Position numbers and translations under genes: made by a program. Of a DNA stretch of 64,000 nucleotides, positions 44,219 through 54,002 are shown piece by piece (position 1 is the stretch's first letter; each line of letters begins with the position of its first letter). The notes under the pieces are model-generated. The model was not told the DNA's origin. It saw only the letters and a program-made list of their open reading frames with translations, and did not search any database. Source of the stretch: Humulus lupulus. Its lineage: Eukaryota > Streptophyta > Magnoliopsida > Rosales > Cannabaceae. The stretch spans positions 230,022,360 to 230,086,359 of the forward strand of contig NC_084793.1 of NCBI RefSeq assembly GCF_963169125.1, read 5' to 3'.

Positions 44219-44640
44219 TCCAGAATCAATGAGGACTCTACACTCTACACATCATACCAAATATAGGTAGCTGACCTGTGACTACGGTGTTGTTATTGGC
44301 TGCTTCATTCTGAGTTAAGGCAAAAACCTGTGCTGGCACCAAATTATTGTTACTATTATGTCTCTCCTTCCATTGTGGGCAATTCTTTCTCAGATGTCAT
44401 GTCTGACCGCACTTGAAACATTTATTGGTGACGGCCCGGCATTCTCCCGGGTGTCTTTTCGAGCATGTAGGACAGATGGGATGCTCTACTCTATTGCCTT
44501 GGTGATTCCGACGGTTCTGGTCATTATAGCGATTGTTGCAGTTGTTATGGTGGTGTTGAGTGTTGTGACTGTGGTTATTCGTGGCCGGGGTCTTGGTCTC
44601 TTATCAGTGCGACTAGATTATAGATGCAAGGGCTTGAATT
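44219..44640 (-). pseudogene. Gag C-terminus with zinc-binding motifs
   Basis: Minus-strand translation gives an Asn/His-rich linker, then CPTCSKRHPGEC and CFKCGQT-stop-HLRKNC. The latter is a CX2CX4HX4C zinc knuckle with a stop in place of one residue (near 44397). These two motifs in tandem are typical of Tekay Gag. The sequence stops making sense at about 44640, so the rest of gag and the 5' LTR are missing. Confidence 0.75.
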
Positions 44641-46920
44641 TTGTTCTCGGTTCCAAGAAAAAACACCACCACTGAACTTCTTCTTCGTCTACCAGATCAC
44701 AGGGGGGAGTCACTCACTCTACTTTCTCATTTTTTCAATCTTCATCCACTGGTTCACCTAATTTTTCTTCTAAAAACGTGTGTCCAAATTTTTTTAAACA
44801 AATTGTTCCATCAACCAAAAATATTTATTCAAAATGTGCCAAAAGACTACAGATCGTGACCAAAACGGCACAAAGCATTTTATAAAACAGTTATCCACGT
44901 GTCACTGTACAAACAAGTCACACAAACTTTTTGAAGACAACTTCTGCCACGTGGAAGCTTACCATCATGCCACAACATCTTTTGAAAACGCCAGTAGGCT
45001 AGTGGCATTTCCAACGGCTGTACAGAAGAATTTCCCTATATTGTATAGGGTAATTTAGAAAAAAAAAAGATATTCATAGCGAAATTCAATAGGTTGTCTT
45101 AAAAGTTGCATTTACGTTACAATGTAGAATTTTTGGCAACGAAAGTTAGCAAGATGTCTAAAATGTTGTACTTAAGCCACTAACTAGTTTTTTTGTGATA
45201 AAAGATACATTTTACACTAATCACATCAAATTAGTGTAAAATGTGACTTTGTCGCCAAAAAAATTACTTAGTGACTTAGAAGCAATATTTCAGACTACTT
45301 ACGAATTTTTATCATTAAAAAATTTATTCAGTGACGTAAGTGTAACATTTCAGACTACTTATTAACTTTACCCACAAACTTTTCATTAAGAAATGATATT
45401 ATTTATACTATCTGTTATAGGGATGTTCATCGGTCAATTTAGCTGGTTTATAACATATTTTAATCTACCCAATGTAAAAATTGAGTTGTAAAATCCAACT
45501 CTACCCGTCCAATTAAGAAAAAAAAGTGTAACCCATCCACTGTTTTAGGCGGTTTGTTCGGTTTAACCTGCCCAACCTAATCTTAAGTAGTTTTTAAATG
45601 TTCAAATAATTAGATTGAAGAAACTAAATGTATAGTATACATCTTGCAAACTTAGACATATTATTCTAAATTAAAACTTTAAAACAACATTCTAAATTCA
45701 TTGTTAAAATTTTTAAACAATTTTTTATATTACATATGATAAATGTAACAATACACGTAATATATGTATGTATAAATGGAAAAAAAAAAACATCTTAATC
45801 AGTTTATTCGGGTTATATTGAGCAGTTTGGTATAATTTCCGAACCACCCAATATAATAATTGGGCAATTTAAATTTTTGTCTGGTTATTCGGGTTGTATT
45901 TTTTGTTAGTTTTTTCAATTTGGTTTGGGCAGTTTATTCAGGTATGACAATTTGCAAAAACTTTTGCACAACTGTTAATCATTTTTTACTTTCATGATTT
46001 ATTTCTTTATTATTTCATTTTTAGGAAGTTGGTGTTAGATTAACAATTAGTGGCCATGAAGATAATGATTTGTTCTCTATCATTAATGTTATATATATTA
46101 CACATTTATATGTATATAGGGAATTTTTTAAGTAAGTGCCTTACTTTAGCTCATACGGGTAACTTTAGCTCCTACCGGTGATGGTTTTATTTAAGGAATT
46201 TGATTGGTTGGTTTGGATGGATGTTATGTTTCTTTTTCCCCTATTTTCAGGTTGTACAGTTTGCTTGAAATTGGCTTAAGAAAATCAAGCATAAGACCGA
46301 ACGTCTTGTTCGGAGGAGAAAAATGAGGAAGTAGATGATTGTTAAGACTGTCAGTTAGTGTGTCAAGTCAATCTGTTAGTTTTAGTTAGTTGGTTAAGTT
46401 TGTTATTGTGTTTGTAAATTTTTTGTTTAACTATTTTGTAACAGCTTTATCTACTCTTGTATGCATACCTCTCTATAAATAAAACTTATGTCGATAGTTC
46501 ACTCATTCACTTGAGTTATTTCATTCTCAATTTTCTTTGTCAATAGCCTCCTTCAAAAATGAAAAAACGTAAGAATGGTTGACCTATACCTAAAGACTTG
46601 ATCATCTTGCAGTTGAGTATTAACCCCTTTATTCTCAGGTTGTTTTCTCAATTCCAAACATGTGTTATATCGACTAAGTTTCAATTTTTTTTAATCATAA
46701 TGGATCTAGTTTGTCCAGTCATAAACAATTTAAATTTGATGTGTTTTATAGAAGAAGAAAAAAAAAGCTGCCAAAAAGAGGAAATCATGGATAAAAGAGT
46801 CCAAACTGTGTGGTCTCTTATGAACAACCCAAAAAACGGTATATGTGTGATATTTATTTGATAGGGAAATTGTTATAAATATGGTATTTTATTCTTTAAT
46901 GTATAATAATATGGCATTAC
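44641..46920. other. Low-coding region, probable old host DNA with repeats
   Basis: No supported gene. It contains the foldback repeat at 45080-45370. From about 45420 to 45960 there is a stretch rich in GGTTT/GGGTT-type words (GGCGGTTTGTTCGGTTTAACC), the composition often seen in hAT-type MITEs, but no terminal repeats could be paired. Frames at 44641-45058 and 46598-46861 lack any recognisable motif. Confidence 0.45.
45080..45370. repeat. Foldback (MITE-like) repeat
   Basis: The centre is a perfect 15-bp inverted repeat, ACATTTTACACTAAT and its complement, at about 45207-45244 with an 8-base loop. Outside it the arms continue to pair imperfectly for roughly 100 bp or more (CTAAAATGTTGTACTTAAGCCACTAAC against GTGACTTAGAAGCAATATTTCAG). 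The words GTAACATTTCAGACTACTT and CAATATTTCAGACTACTT are also repeated. The terminal borders are approximate. Confidence 0.65.
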
Positions 46921-47409
46921 TGTAACTTCCCGTAAAATCTCTTAACATAATTTGCGGAAAAACATAATCGTTTTATAAAAATAAGGTAACCGAAAATCCA
47001 TATAAAAAAAACTTTTCAAAACATGCAATAGTTCGGAAGTAAGCGCATACTTAAAAGAAAATGAAAATTTCATAATTTTAAAGCATTCAACAAGCCCAAA
47101 GTAATTTTTTAGTTATCATATGGGTTCTAGTCCCCAAAACATAAACTCTTAAAAGCTCGGTCCATGTGTACATCCTCGCGAATAAACTTCAGCACTCACT
47201 TATCCACTTTGCTTTGAGCTTACCTACAACACGACACAACTAGGTAAGAGAAATGCTTAGTAAGAACAACTTAACAAACATAACCACATAACAGAGCAAG
47301 AACTTAACTAACTGTAACTAGGCAGATAATCAATCAATAATAGAATTCTGATGAAACCGAACCCTAACATACAATTTAAGAACGTGCAAACGTTCTGGCA
47401 AACTTATGG
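46921..47409 (-). mobile_element. Tekay-like LTR 3' half, minus strand
   Basis: On the minus strand it ends ACGGGAAGTTACA at 46921. It includes the late-LTR sequence CTTACTAAGCATTTCTCTTACC and GGTAAGCTCAAAGCAAAGTGG found in Tekay-type LTRs. It joins head-on with an LTR start at 47410. Confidence 0.6.
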
Positions 47410-47959
47410 TGTAACAACCCAAAATTACTAATAAGGCTTAAGGGCCTTGATTAGTGTGCCGGGAGGGCATAACTAGATTATGTGTGATTTAAATGATTAA
47501 ATGCATGATTATTTGAAAAGCATGCTTATATGATTATATGGATAAATGACATGCATGATTTTGAGTATTAGTATGCATGTAGGCCCTGTTTAGGTTATAA
47601 GAGTATATTCGTAATTTTGGCCCGTTGCGGGCATAAATGTAAATATTTGTGATAAATTGTTGAGGCCACATTATTATGTGGATATATCTGCAGCTTGTGA
47701 TTCAAGGCGATCCTAGTGAGCGGTTTAGCGGAAAAGTCACGATGGGAATTTATACCCGGCTCGGGGGAGCTCTGGGGTATTTCTGGGAAATATATTGGAG
47801 ATTATTTGATATTGAGGGAAGTAATTGGTAATTAGTTAGGTGTTGGGATTTAAGTGATAATTATTAGGAACACTCGAGGAATTAGCGGGGATTGAGAGCA
47901 ATGACCAAAATGCCCTAAGAAGGACTTAAAGGTTTAGTTATAAGTGGGAGGGCAATATG
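47410..47959 (+). mobile_element. Tekay-like LTR 5' half, plus strand
   Basis: Starts TGTAACAACCCAAAATTAC and follows the LTR fragment at 2370-2076 closely for about 340 bp. It is cut at 47959 by the copia element. Confidence 0.7.
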
Positions 47960-48997
47960 TGTTATGAAAAATAGTTTTGCCTCAATGGAAATGGTAAGAT
48001 AATTATAACTCTAAACAAAATATTACAAATAAATAATTGTTGATTAAATAAAGTTACAACTCTATAACTGAAAATACAAATAAACAAAGAAAAGAAGAAG
48101 AAGAAGAAGATGATGATGATGAAGAAGAAGAAGATGAAGAGAATAGTAAAAGTACAACTATAAGAAAATAAGAAGAAAAGCAATATGAAGATGTAAGAAC
48201 AAAACAAAAGGAAACTCTCACTTACACAACCTAAGTGAAGAGTGTTGGGGATCACCAACTTGAACAAGGTTTAAAACCTTTGTCCAAAAGCTTATTTCTC
48301 CCTAACTCAAGCACTAAGGGATCTCTCTCAGATATTGGAAATGATTTTTGGAATAATCAAGCCTCAAGGTGTTTCTAGCCAAGTGCTCTAATGGATAGAA
48401 ATGTTGTATCTTACAAGTGAGCTTAGGCTCCTATTTATAGAGTTTTGAGACACCCTTTGAATTTCAAACTCCACCATCCTCCATGACTGTTACCAATGAT
48501 TAATTGGATGTTTATGGAATTAAAATAGAGAATTTGGGAGTTATTTGGCTGTGGGAGACGTTCAAAATTGGATAAAACTGAAAGTTGGAAGATGCTGTCA
48601 GCCACTTGGGCCGCGGCCTGACAAACAGACGCTGCGACCCTAGACATTTTCCAGCAACCAATTTTTTCAAAACATTCCAAATTTATTCCCACTTGATTTT
48701 GTAACTTCCATGCACAATATGGGAGTTAAAATCACATCTCTATTAGCCATTTCTCATATGGCATTAAGAAATTCATCTCAATATTGTGAAACAACAAATC
48801 TACACAATAATGGGTGATATTTGGAAGTTACAAATTTGTAGCACCAAATATGTTACATATTTGGATATATCTCATATATCTAAATATTGTAACTCTCTAT
48901 TATATGTCACAATATGTGACACTCTTTGTCACATTTATTTAACCTAAAACATTATATTATAATATAATATTACATTATATTATAAAATAATATAACA
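47960..48997 (-). repeat. 3' LTR of the copia element (1038 bp)
   Basis: On the minus strand it starts TGTTATATTATTTTATAA at 48997 and ends TTTTTCATAACA at 47960. TATAAATA lies on the minus strand at 48439-48432. It holds a GAA/GAT microsatellite (48095-48140). The flanking five bases at 47955-47959 are ATATG; the matching duplication is outside the window. Confidence 0.85.
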
Positions 48998-49095
48998 TTC
49001 CCCCACTAGATTAAATAGTTATCTATTGTAACACTTATTTAATCAATCATTATATTTTAAAATATAACATATCCCCCACTTGATTAAATAAGAAC
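48998..49095 (-). repeat. Duplicated polypurine tract and LTR start
   Basis: Minus-strand CTAGTGGGGGAA-TGTTATAT (ending at 48997) and CAAGTGGGGGATA-TGTTATAT (ending near 49078) are two copies of the tract/LTR junction about 80 bp apart. This suggests a partial tandem duplication of the border. Confidence 0.6.
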
Positions 49096-49606
49096 TCTCT
49101 CTTATAGGATTCATTGCATTAGTGGATAAAGCAAAGTGTTTTTCAACTTGAACTATACTATAGTGTAATTATCACAAAATTTGTTGAAAATTTGGTTGCA
49201 CTAGGCATTGAACCATCTTTTCATTATAACAAATCGGTGATAACACACACACCTTTGCGATGTTCACTTGAGACCTCTATGTCTCGCTTTGCACCGTTAA
49301 TGGCCATGTGCACTTTCCATTCATGTACGTTCTTGAGAATACTCCCAATTATCATGAGAGGCGGAACCACCCCTAGATCCATATAGGTAGAATTCTTACA
49401 GTATTTTGTTACCAAAAATACTTGTCTTCACAAGACTGAATTCTATTAAAAAACCTTTCGGTTTTAACCCTCAACTTGGTAACTCACAAGTACTCAATAT
49501 CTCAGATGGGACTTGTTTTGAGTACAACTAATATTCACTTGACAGACTTGTTGTTACCTATTGAACCTAACACTAGTTAAATAACTAGTGTTAAGATAGG
49601 CTACCA
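49096..49606. other. Spacer between copia pol and its polypurine tract
   Basis: No gene is supported; short frames here are chance. This is the 3' untranslated part of the copia internal region. Confidence 0.5.
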
Positions 49607-50293
49607 TCAATCGTGAATCTCTTTAGGGAGTTTAAGTCCCATCCCTCGAGATGATGTAGCCACTAAATCCCTCGTTAGTGGTTTAGTGAAAGGATCCGCC
49701 AGATTTTCACTTGTTCTCACATAGGATATTGAGATGACTCCTCTTTGAATCAATTCTCTTACATATCCATGTCTTAAACTAATATGTCTAGACTTCCCAT
49801 TATACACTCCATTGTATGCTCTAGCCAAAGTCGCTTGGCTATCACAATGTATCGATATAGTGGATACATTCTCTTTGATTAGGGGTATCTCTATAACAGA
49901 TCCCTTAACCATTCGGCCTCTTTACCGGTAGCAGCTAATGCTATAAACTCTGCTTCCATAGTAGAATGAGATATGCAGGTTTGTTTCTTTGAACCCCAAG
50001 AAATTGCAACGCCACCAAGTGTAAATACCCAACCATTTGTGGACAAGTTGTCCCCAAGATTGGATATCCAGCTTCCATCTGTATATCCTTCTAAGATTGA
50101 AGGAAATTTTGGAGTAATGAAGGCTTAGTCCTTTGGTTTTCTTTAGATAACCTAGGACTCTTCCAATCACCTTCCAGTGATCCACACTTGGATTACTTGT
50201 AAACCTACTAAGTTTACTCACCACAAATGCTATATCAGGTCTAGTACATTGGGCAGGGTACATTAGACTCCCTATAGCACTAGCGTACTCCAA
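49607..50293 (-). pseudogene. Copia reverse transcriptase end and RNase H
   Basis: Piece 49922-50293 has [20 protein letters not shown] and [19 protein letters not shown], typical of the end of copia RT and the start of RNase H. It then frameshifts near 50120. Piece 49607-49912 has IHCDSQATLARAYNGVYNGK, RHISLRHGYVRELI and TSENLADPFTKPLTRD, the standard C-terminus of a copia polyprotein. The first two thirds of pol (protease, integrase, most of RT) are deleted. Confidence 0.9.
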
Positions 50294-50395
50294 TTAACCT
50301 TGGATCCATCAAACCTATCCAACCTCACTAGGTCTTGATTCATAATCTTGACGGTCTCACCTTCCATTGAAACAAACAAGGGATAAGCTTTTGAA
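50294..50395 (-). pseudogene. Copia gag N-terminal stub
   Basis: The minus-strand frame includes [18 protein letters not shown], the opening of plant copia Gag (normally followed by F-x-x-W). At about 50293 it switches directly to the [10 protein letters not shown] part of RT/RNase H. The deletion joint is therefore within a few bases of 50290. Confidence 0.7.
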
Positions 50396-52443
50396 TGTTG
50401 GGAAAAATAGTTTTGTCTCAATGGAAATGGTAAGATAATTACAACTCTAAACAAAATATTATAAATAAATAATTGTTGATTAAATAAAGTTACAACTCTA
50501 TAACTGATGTTGACGGTGAAATCTCTTCAACGAAATTAGATCGGAAAACTCAAAGGTAAGTGTGGCGATGTTTAGATAAGAACTTAGAATGAACTTATGG
50601 AAGGATAAACACAGATCAACAATGGAGTAAAAAATGTATATTGCTTAATAGCCTCTGCCTACAATGAATTTTCCAACCCCCTTTTTCTGGAGGGTTGATA
50701 ATCTATTTATATTGGAGCTCTAATGGCTCCTCATACATTGTGGTCTCAGGGGACAAGATTATACATGGGCACATTGCCAGGGTAGTGGCACAGGTCGTGG
50801 TGGAGCAGAAGATCATAGTGTCGGCCTGGTACATAGTCAGAGGCATGCATATAGTGCCTCCACTCTCTGTACAAATATGTACCTCCACTACCTGTGTGAT
50901 ACAGATGTCAGGGTCATGCTTCTGTCCTCCTCATGGTTGTACGTCATGCACCCGTACACGTACGGGTACTATGTACCCGATGGTTATTCTCGCCTCTCCA
51001 AGGCATGTATCTGCTCAAAGCTATTCCATGTTCTACTAAGTGTAGGGAAGCTAATGTGTTGACATGAACAATATACTCAATCATCTATTCCACTATTGGC
51101 TCGATACCTAATAATTATTGGATCTCTCCTATTGCTCCTCGCACGCTCCTCCCAGAGGTCTTAAACCCCATGCGGGTACGCGAGGCGCGAGACCATGGTG
51201 GTGTAAGGCATCTCAGGGGCCGCTAGACCATAGTGGAGCGAGGCATCTTAGGGGTCGTGGGACCCCGGTGGTGCAAGGCCCCTTAGGGGCCGTAGGACCA
51301 TGGTGGTGCGAGGCCCTATTGTATGGTCGAAGGGTGCTAGGTGCGAGGCCATGGGAGCCGCGAGATAAGATGCACGGATGTGCACATGAGGCCACCAGCG
51401 CCTGCGCGAGGCCACCTTGGCCTAGGCACCATTATGCGCACGAGGCCACCTTGGCCTAGGCACCATTATGCACACGAGGACACCAGTGTGCGCGCAAGAC
51501 CATCAGCGTGTGCGCGAGGCTATCCACATGGGGTGCACGGCGCGAGGTGCCTCTTGAGATGATGGCCCGATGTACGCGCAAGACCATGGCTGAGGTGGTG
51601 GTGTGCGCGCGAGGCCCTCCACATGAGGTGCACGGCGCGAGGCCCTTCTCGGGATGATGGCCTGATGCGCGCGCGAGACCGTGGTCGAGATGGTGGTGCG
51701 TGCGCGAGGCCCTCCACATGAGGTACATGGTGCGAGGCCCTCCTGGTCGAGACATCAGCACGCGGGGCTCCTTGGCTGAATATAAGGCAAGATGGTTCCG
51801 GTGGGCACGTGGGTCTCGCTGAGGGGCCACATGGTGGCACTTGGGCGTAAAGTGACTTAGTCTCCAGAAAGGCAGAGACTTACGAGGCTTTGAGAGTTTT
51901 GGCCAAAACGTGGTCTTGTGGGACCTATTGGAACGAGCCCGATAATATGGCTAAGTGACCCTCAACCATGTTTTATGGGTAGGGATTAGAGAATTTTTTC
52001 TCTTTGGTGGATTTTTGGCATCCACAACTGAAAATACAAATAAACAAAGAAAAGAAGAAAAAGATGATGAAGAGAATAGTAAAAGTACAACTCTATGCAA
52101 AAGATTACAAGTATAGTAAAAATGTTTGAAACAAAAGAAAAGAAGATTACAACTCTAAACAAAAGTTACAAGTAAATAGAATAAGAAAATAAGAAGAAAA
52201 GCAATATGAAGATGTACGAAAAAATCAAAAGGAAACTCTCACTTACATAACCTATGTGAAGAGTGTTGAGGATCACCAACTTGAACAAGGTTTAAAACCT
52301 TTGTCCAAAAGCTTATTTCCCCCTAACTCAAGCACTAAAGGATCTCTCTCAGATATTGGGAATGCTTTCTCGAATAATCAAGCCTCAAGGTGCTTCTAGC
52401 CAAGTGCTCTAATGGATAGAAATGTTGTTTCTTACAAGTGAGT
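50396..52443 (-). repeat. 5' LTR of the copia element, interrupted
   Basis: LTR pieces 50396-50507 and 52032-52443 match 47960-48426 of the 3' LTR in order. Between them is the solo LTR 50508-52026 with its ACTGA duplication. The right break at 52443 is the insertion point of the third Tat-like element. The 52032-52260 part also has short internal duplications (AAAGTACAACTCTA, GATTACAACTCTAAACAAAA). Confidence 0.85.
50508..52026 (-). mobile_element. Solo LTR (1519 bp) related to the third Tat-like family, TSD ACTGA
   Basis: On the minus strand it starts TGTGGATGCC and ends TTCACCGTCAACA, like the LTR at 52444-53935 (TGTGGATGCT...CTCACCGTCAACA). A perfect ACTGA duplication lies at 50503-50507 and 52027-52031. 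The middle (about 51100-51840) is GC-rich with many CGCGAGGCC words. The overlapping frames there on both strands are due to base composition, not genes. Confidence 0.88.
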
Positions 52444-53935
52444 TGTGGATGCTCAAAATTTCGTACTTGTGAAAGGTCCAAAGCACACGCTAAGGTCCCC
52501 TAAACGCCTAAATACATTCTTGTGCCACAAGGCCCTTGGGCCACCATCTTCTCGCAAGGAGGCAAGTGATGCTATTCTCGGTCTGCCTAGCACCCATGCA
52601 CCCAGCGAGGCCACGCCTCATGCAAGAGCCTCTCGCGAGACCCATCTCGCGAGTTCCTCCACTCGACGTACCCAGCAAGGCCATGTCTTGCACACTAGGC
52701 AGCGCCCCGCATCACGCGCATCAGCCCCTCGCGAGACCTATCTTGCGACTACCTCCACTCGAGTGGGATCCTTAGCATGTCCTCGCGACATGGGATTCGC
52801 GCGTGCAGGGCCTCGTGACACCACCTAGGATTCATGCGCAGGGCCTCGCGTCACCACCTGGGACCCGCGCGTAGGGCCTCCAGACACTCCTCTTGACATA
52901 AACTGGGACCGCGCGTAGGGCCTCGCGACACTCCTCGCAACACCGCCTGGGACCCGCGCGCAGGGCCTCGAGGCACCACTTGAGACCTACATGCAGGGCC
53001 TCGCGGCACCACCTGGGAGCCGCACAGGGCCTCGCGAGGGAGCGTCTCGCGCCACCAGGGCCGCACCTCCAAGGTCTTGCGAGGGAGTGCCTCGCCTTGC
53101 ATGCCCAGGCGTCTTGCAAGGCCATGTCGCCTCGGACACCACCGCCTCCCATGCCAGCAAGTGTCTCGCCAGGAGCGACGTCTCACGCACCTATCACCCA
53201 CGTCTCGTGGGTGGCCTTGAGGTGCCTCAGGCGTTTCGCACCAAGGGCCCAAGAGCTCCATTTCGCCCCACGACCCCTGCATGCACCAGGTATCTCGCAC
53301 CCTGCACCTCAAGTGGGTGTGTCCTATGAAGACCTATAGAGACTCCAACATTTAGATGTAAATGCCCAAGTATAATTCAAAAGGATTGTACCAGTACGAT
53401 CTTGTACGGGGAACGACCTTTAAGACCCCGTATGTTTGATCCGGATACTCATGCCAGACAAGTAGTGGGAGTACTAGGAGAAGGGACATGGCCTATATGT
53501 CTCTGGCCAAATGTCAAAGTCGATACCACCACCACCTGCACCACTACGCCTAGCGCCACTCCTCTGATACTCGTACTAAATAAGTAGTGGACACGTCCCC
53601 ACGAACCCTGACTATGTACTGGGGCCAACACCACTACACCTGATACCACTCTCCTGACAATGTACTTGTGTACAATCTGGTCCCTTGGACCACAATGTAT
53701 CAGGGGCCATTAGAGCCCACTATAAAGGGAATCCCACTTCAACATTGAAGGGGGTTGGAAAAAACACTATTGCTTGAGACAACAAAGGAATACAAGTTAT
53801 TTTCCCATTTTTTTTCTTTTGCAACTATTTTCTAAGCTTCTAAGTCTCTGATTACATTGTTGAAGTTTTTAATTGATAAGCAATAGACTTTGATTTTTCT
53901 AACTTAACTTCGTTGACGAGTTCTCACCGTCAACA
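52444..53935 (+). repeat. 5' LTR of the third Tat-like element (1492 bp)
   Basis: Starts TGTGGATGCTC and ends CACCGTCAACA. A TATA-like TATAAAG is at 53721-53727. The first 900 bp are GC- and CpG-rich (CTCGCG words) while the last 600 bp are AT-rich. The large overlapping frames at 52445-53339 are artefacts of GC content. The U5 end has the inverted repeat GTTGACG..CGTCAAC. Confidence 0.9.
52800..53040. repeat. GC-rich variable repeat in the LTR
   Basis: About seven copies of AGGGCCTCGCG(A/T/G)CACCACCTGGGA-type units lie 30-45 bp apart, many with CCGCGCG(C/T). The units vary in length. Confidence 0.75.
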
Positions 53936-53938
53936 GTT

Positions 53939-53956
53939 TGGCGCCGTCTGTGGGAA
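53939..53956 (+). other. Primer-binding site candidate
   Basis: TGGCGCCGTCTGTGGGAA begins three bases after the LTR end (GTT spacer). It differs from the site shared by the other two Tat-like elements, so a different tRNA was used. Confidence 0.75.
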
Positions 53957-54002
53957 GAATAAGTGTCAAGCCACTGTTCTTCCATTGATTCCGGCAGAAA
54001 AA

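Larger units (their letters stand above)
40869..44640 (-). mobile_element. Tekay-like chromovirus internal region, gag truncated
   Basis: Gag tail, protease, reverse transcriptase, RNase H, integrase and chromodomain run on the minus strand into the polypurine tract and LTR that ends at 40868. Protease to RNase H (44218-42164) stay in one register interrupted by three stops. One frameshift occurs before the integrase core. No 5' LTR or gag start is found right of 44640. Confidence 0.9.

Noticed and set aside
46598..46861. An 87-codon frame in the low-coding region
   Set aside because: Hydrophobic AT-driven composition, no motif, and no promoter or intron evidence around it.
51118..51840. Overlapping long frames on both strands (up to about 124 codons)
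   Set aside because: They lie in the GC-rich repeat part of a solo LTR, where stop codons are rare by composition. They overlap on both strands and match no family.
52445..53339. Overlapping long frames on both strands (up to about 153 codons)
   Set aside because: Same cause: CpG-rich LTR of the third Tat-like element. The frames are low-complexity and Arg/Cys/Pro-biased.
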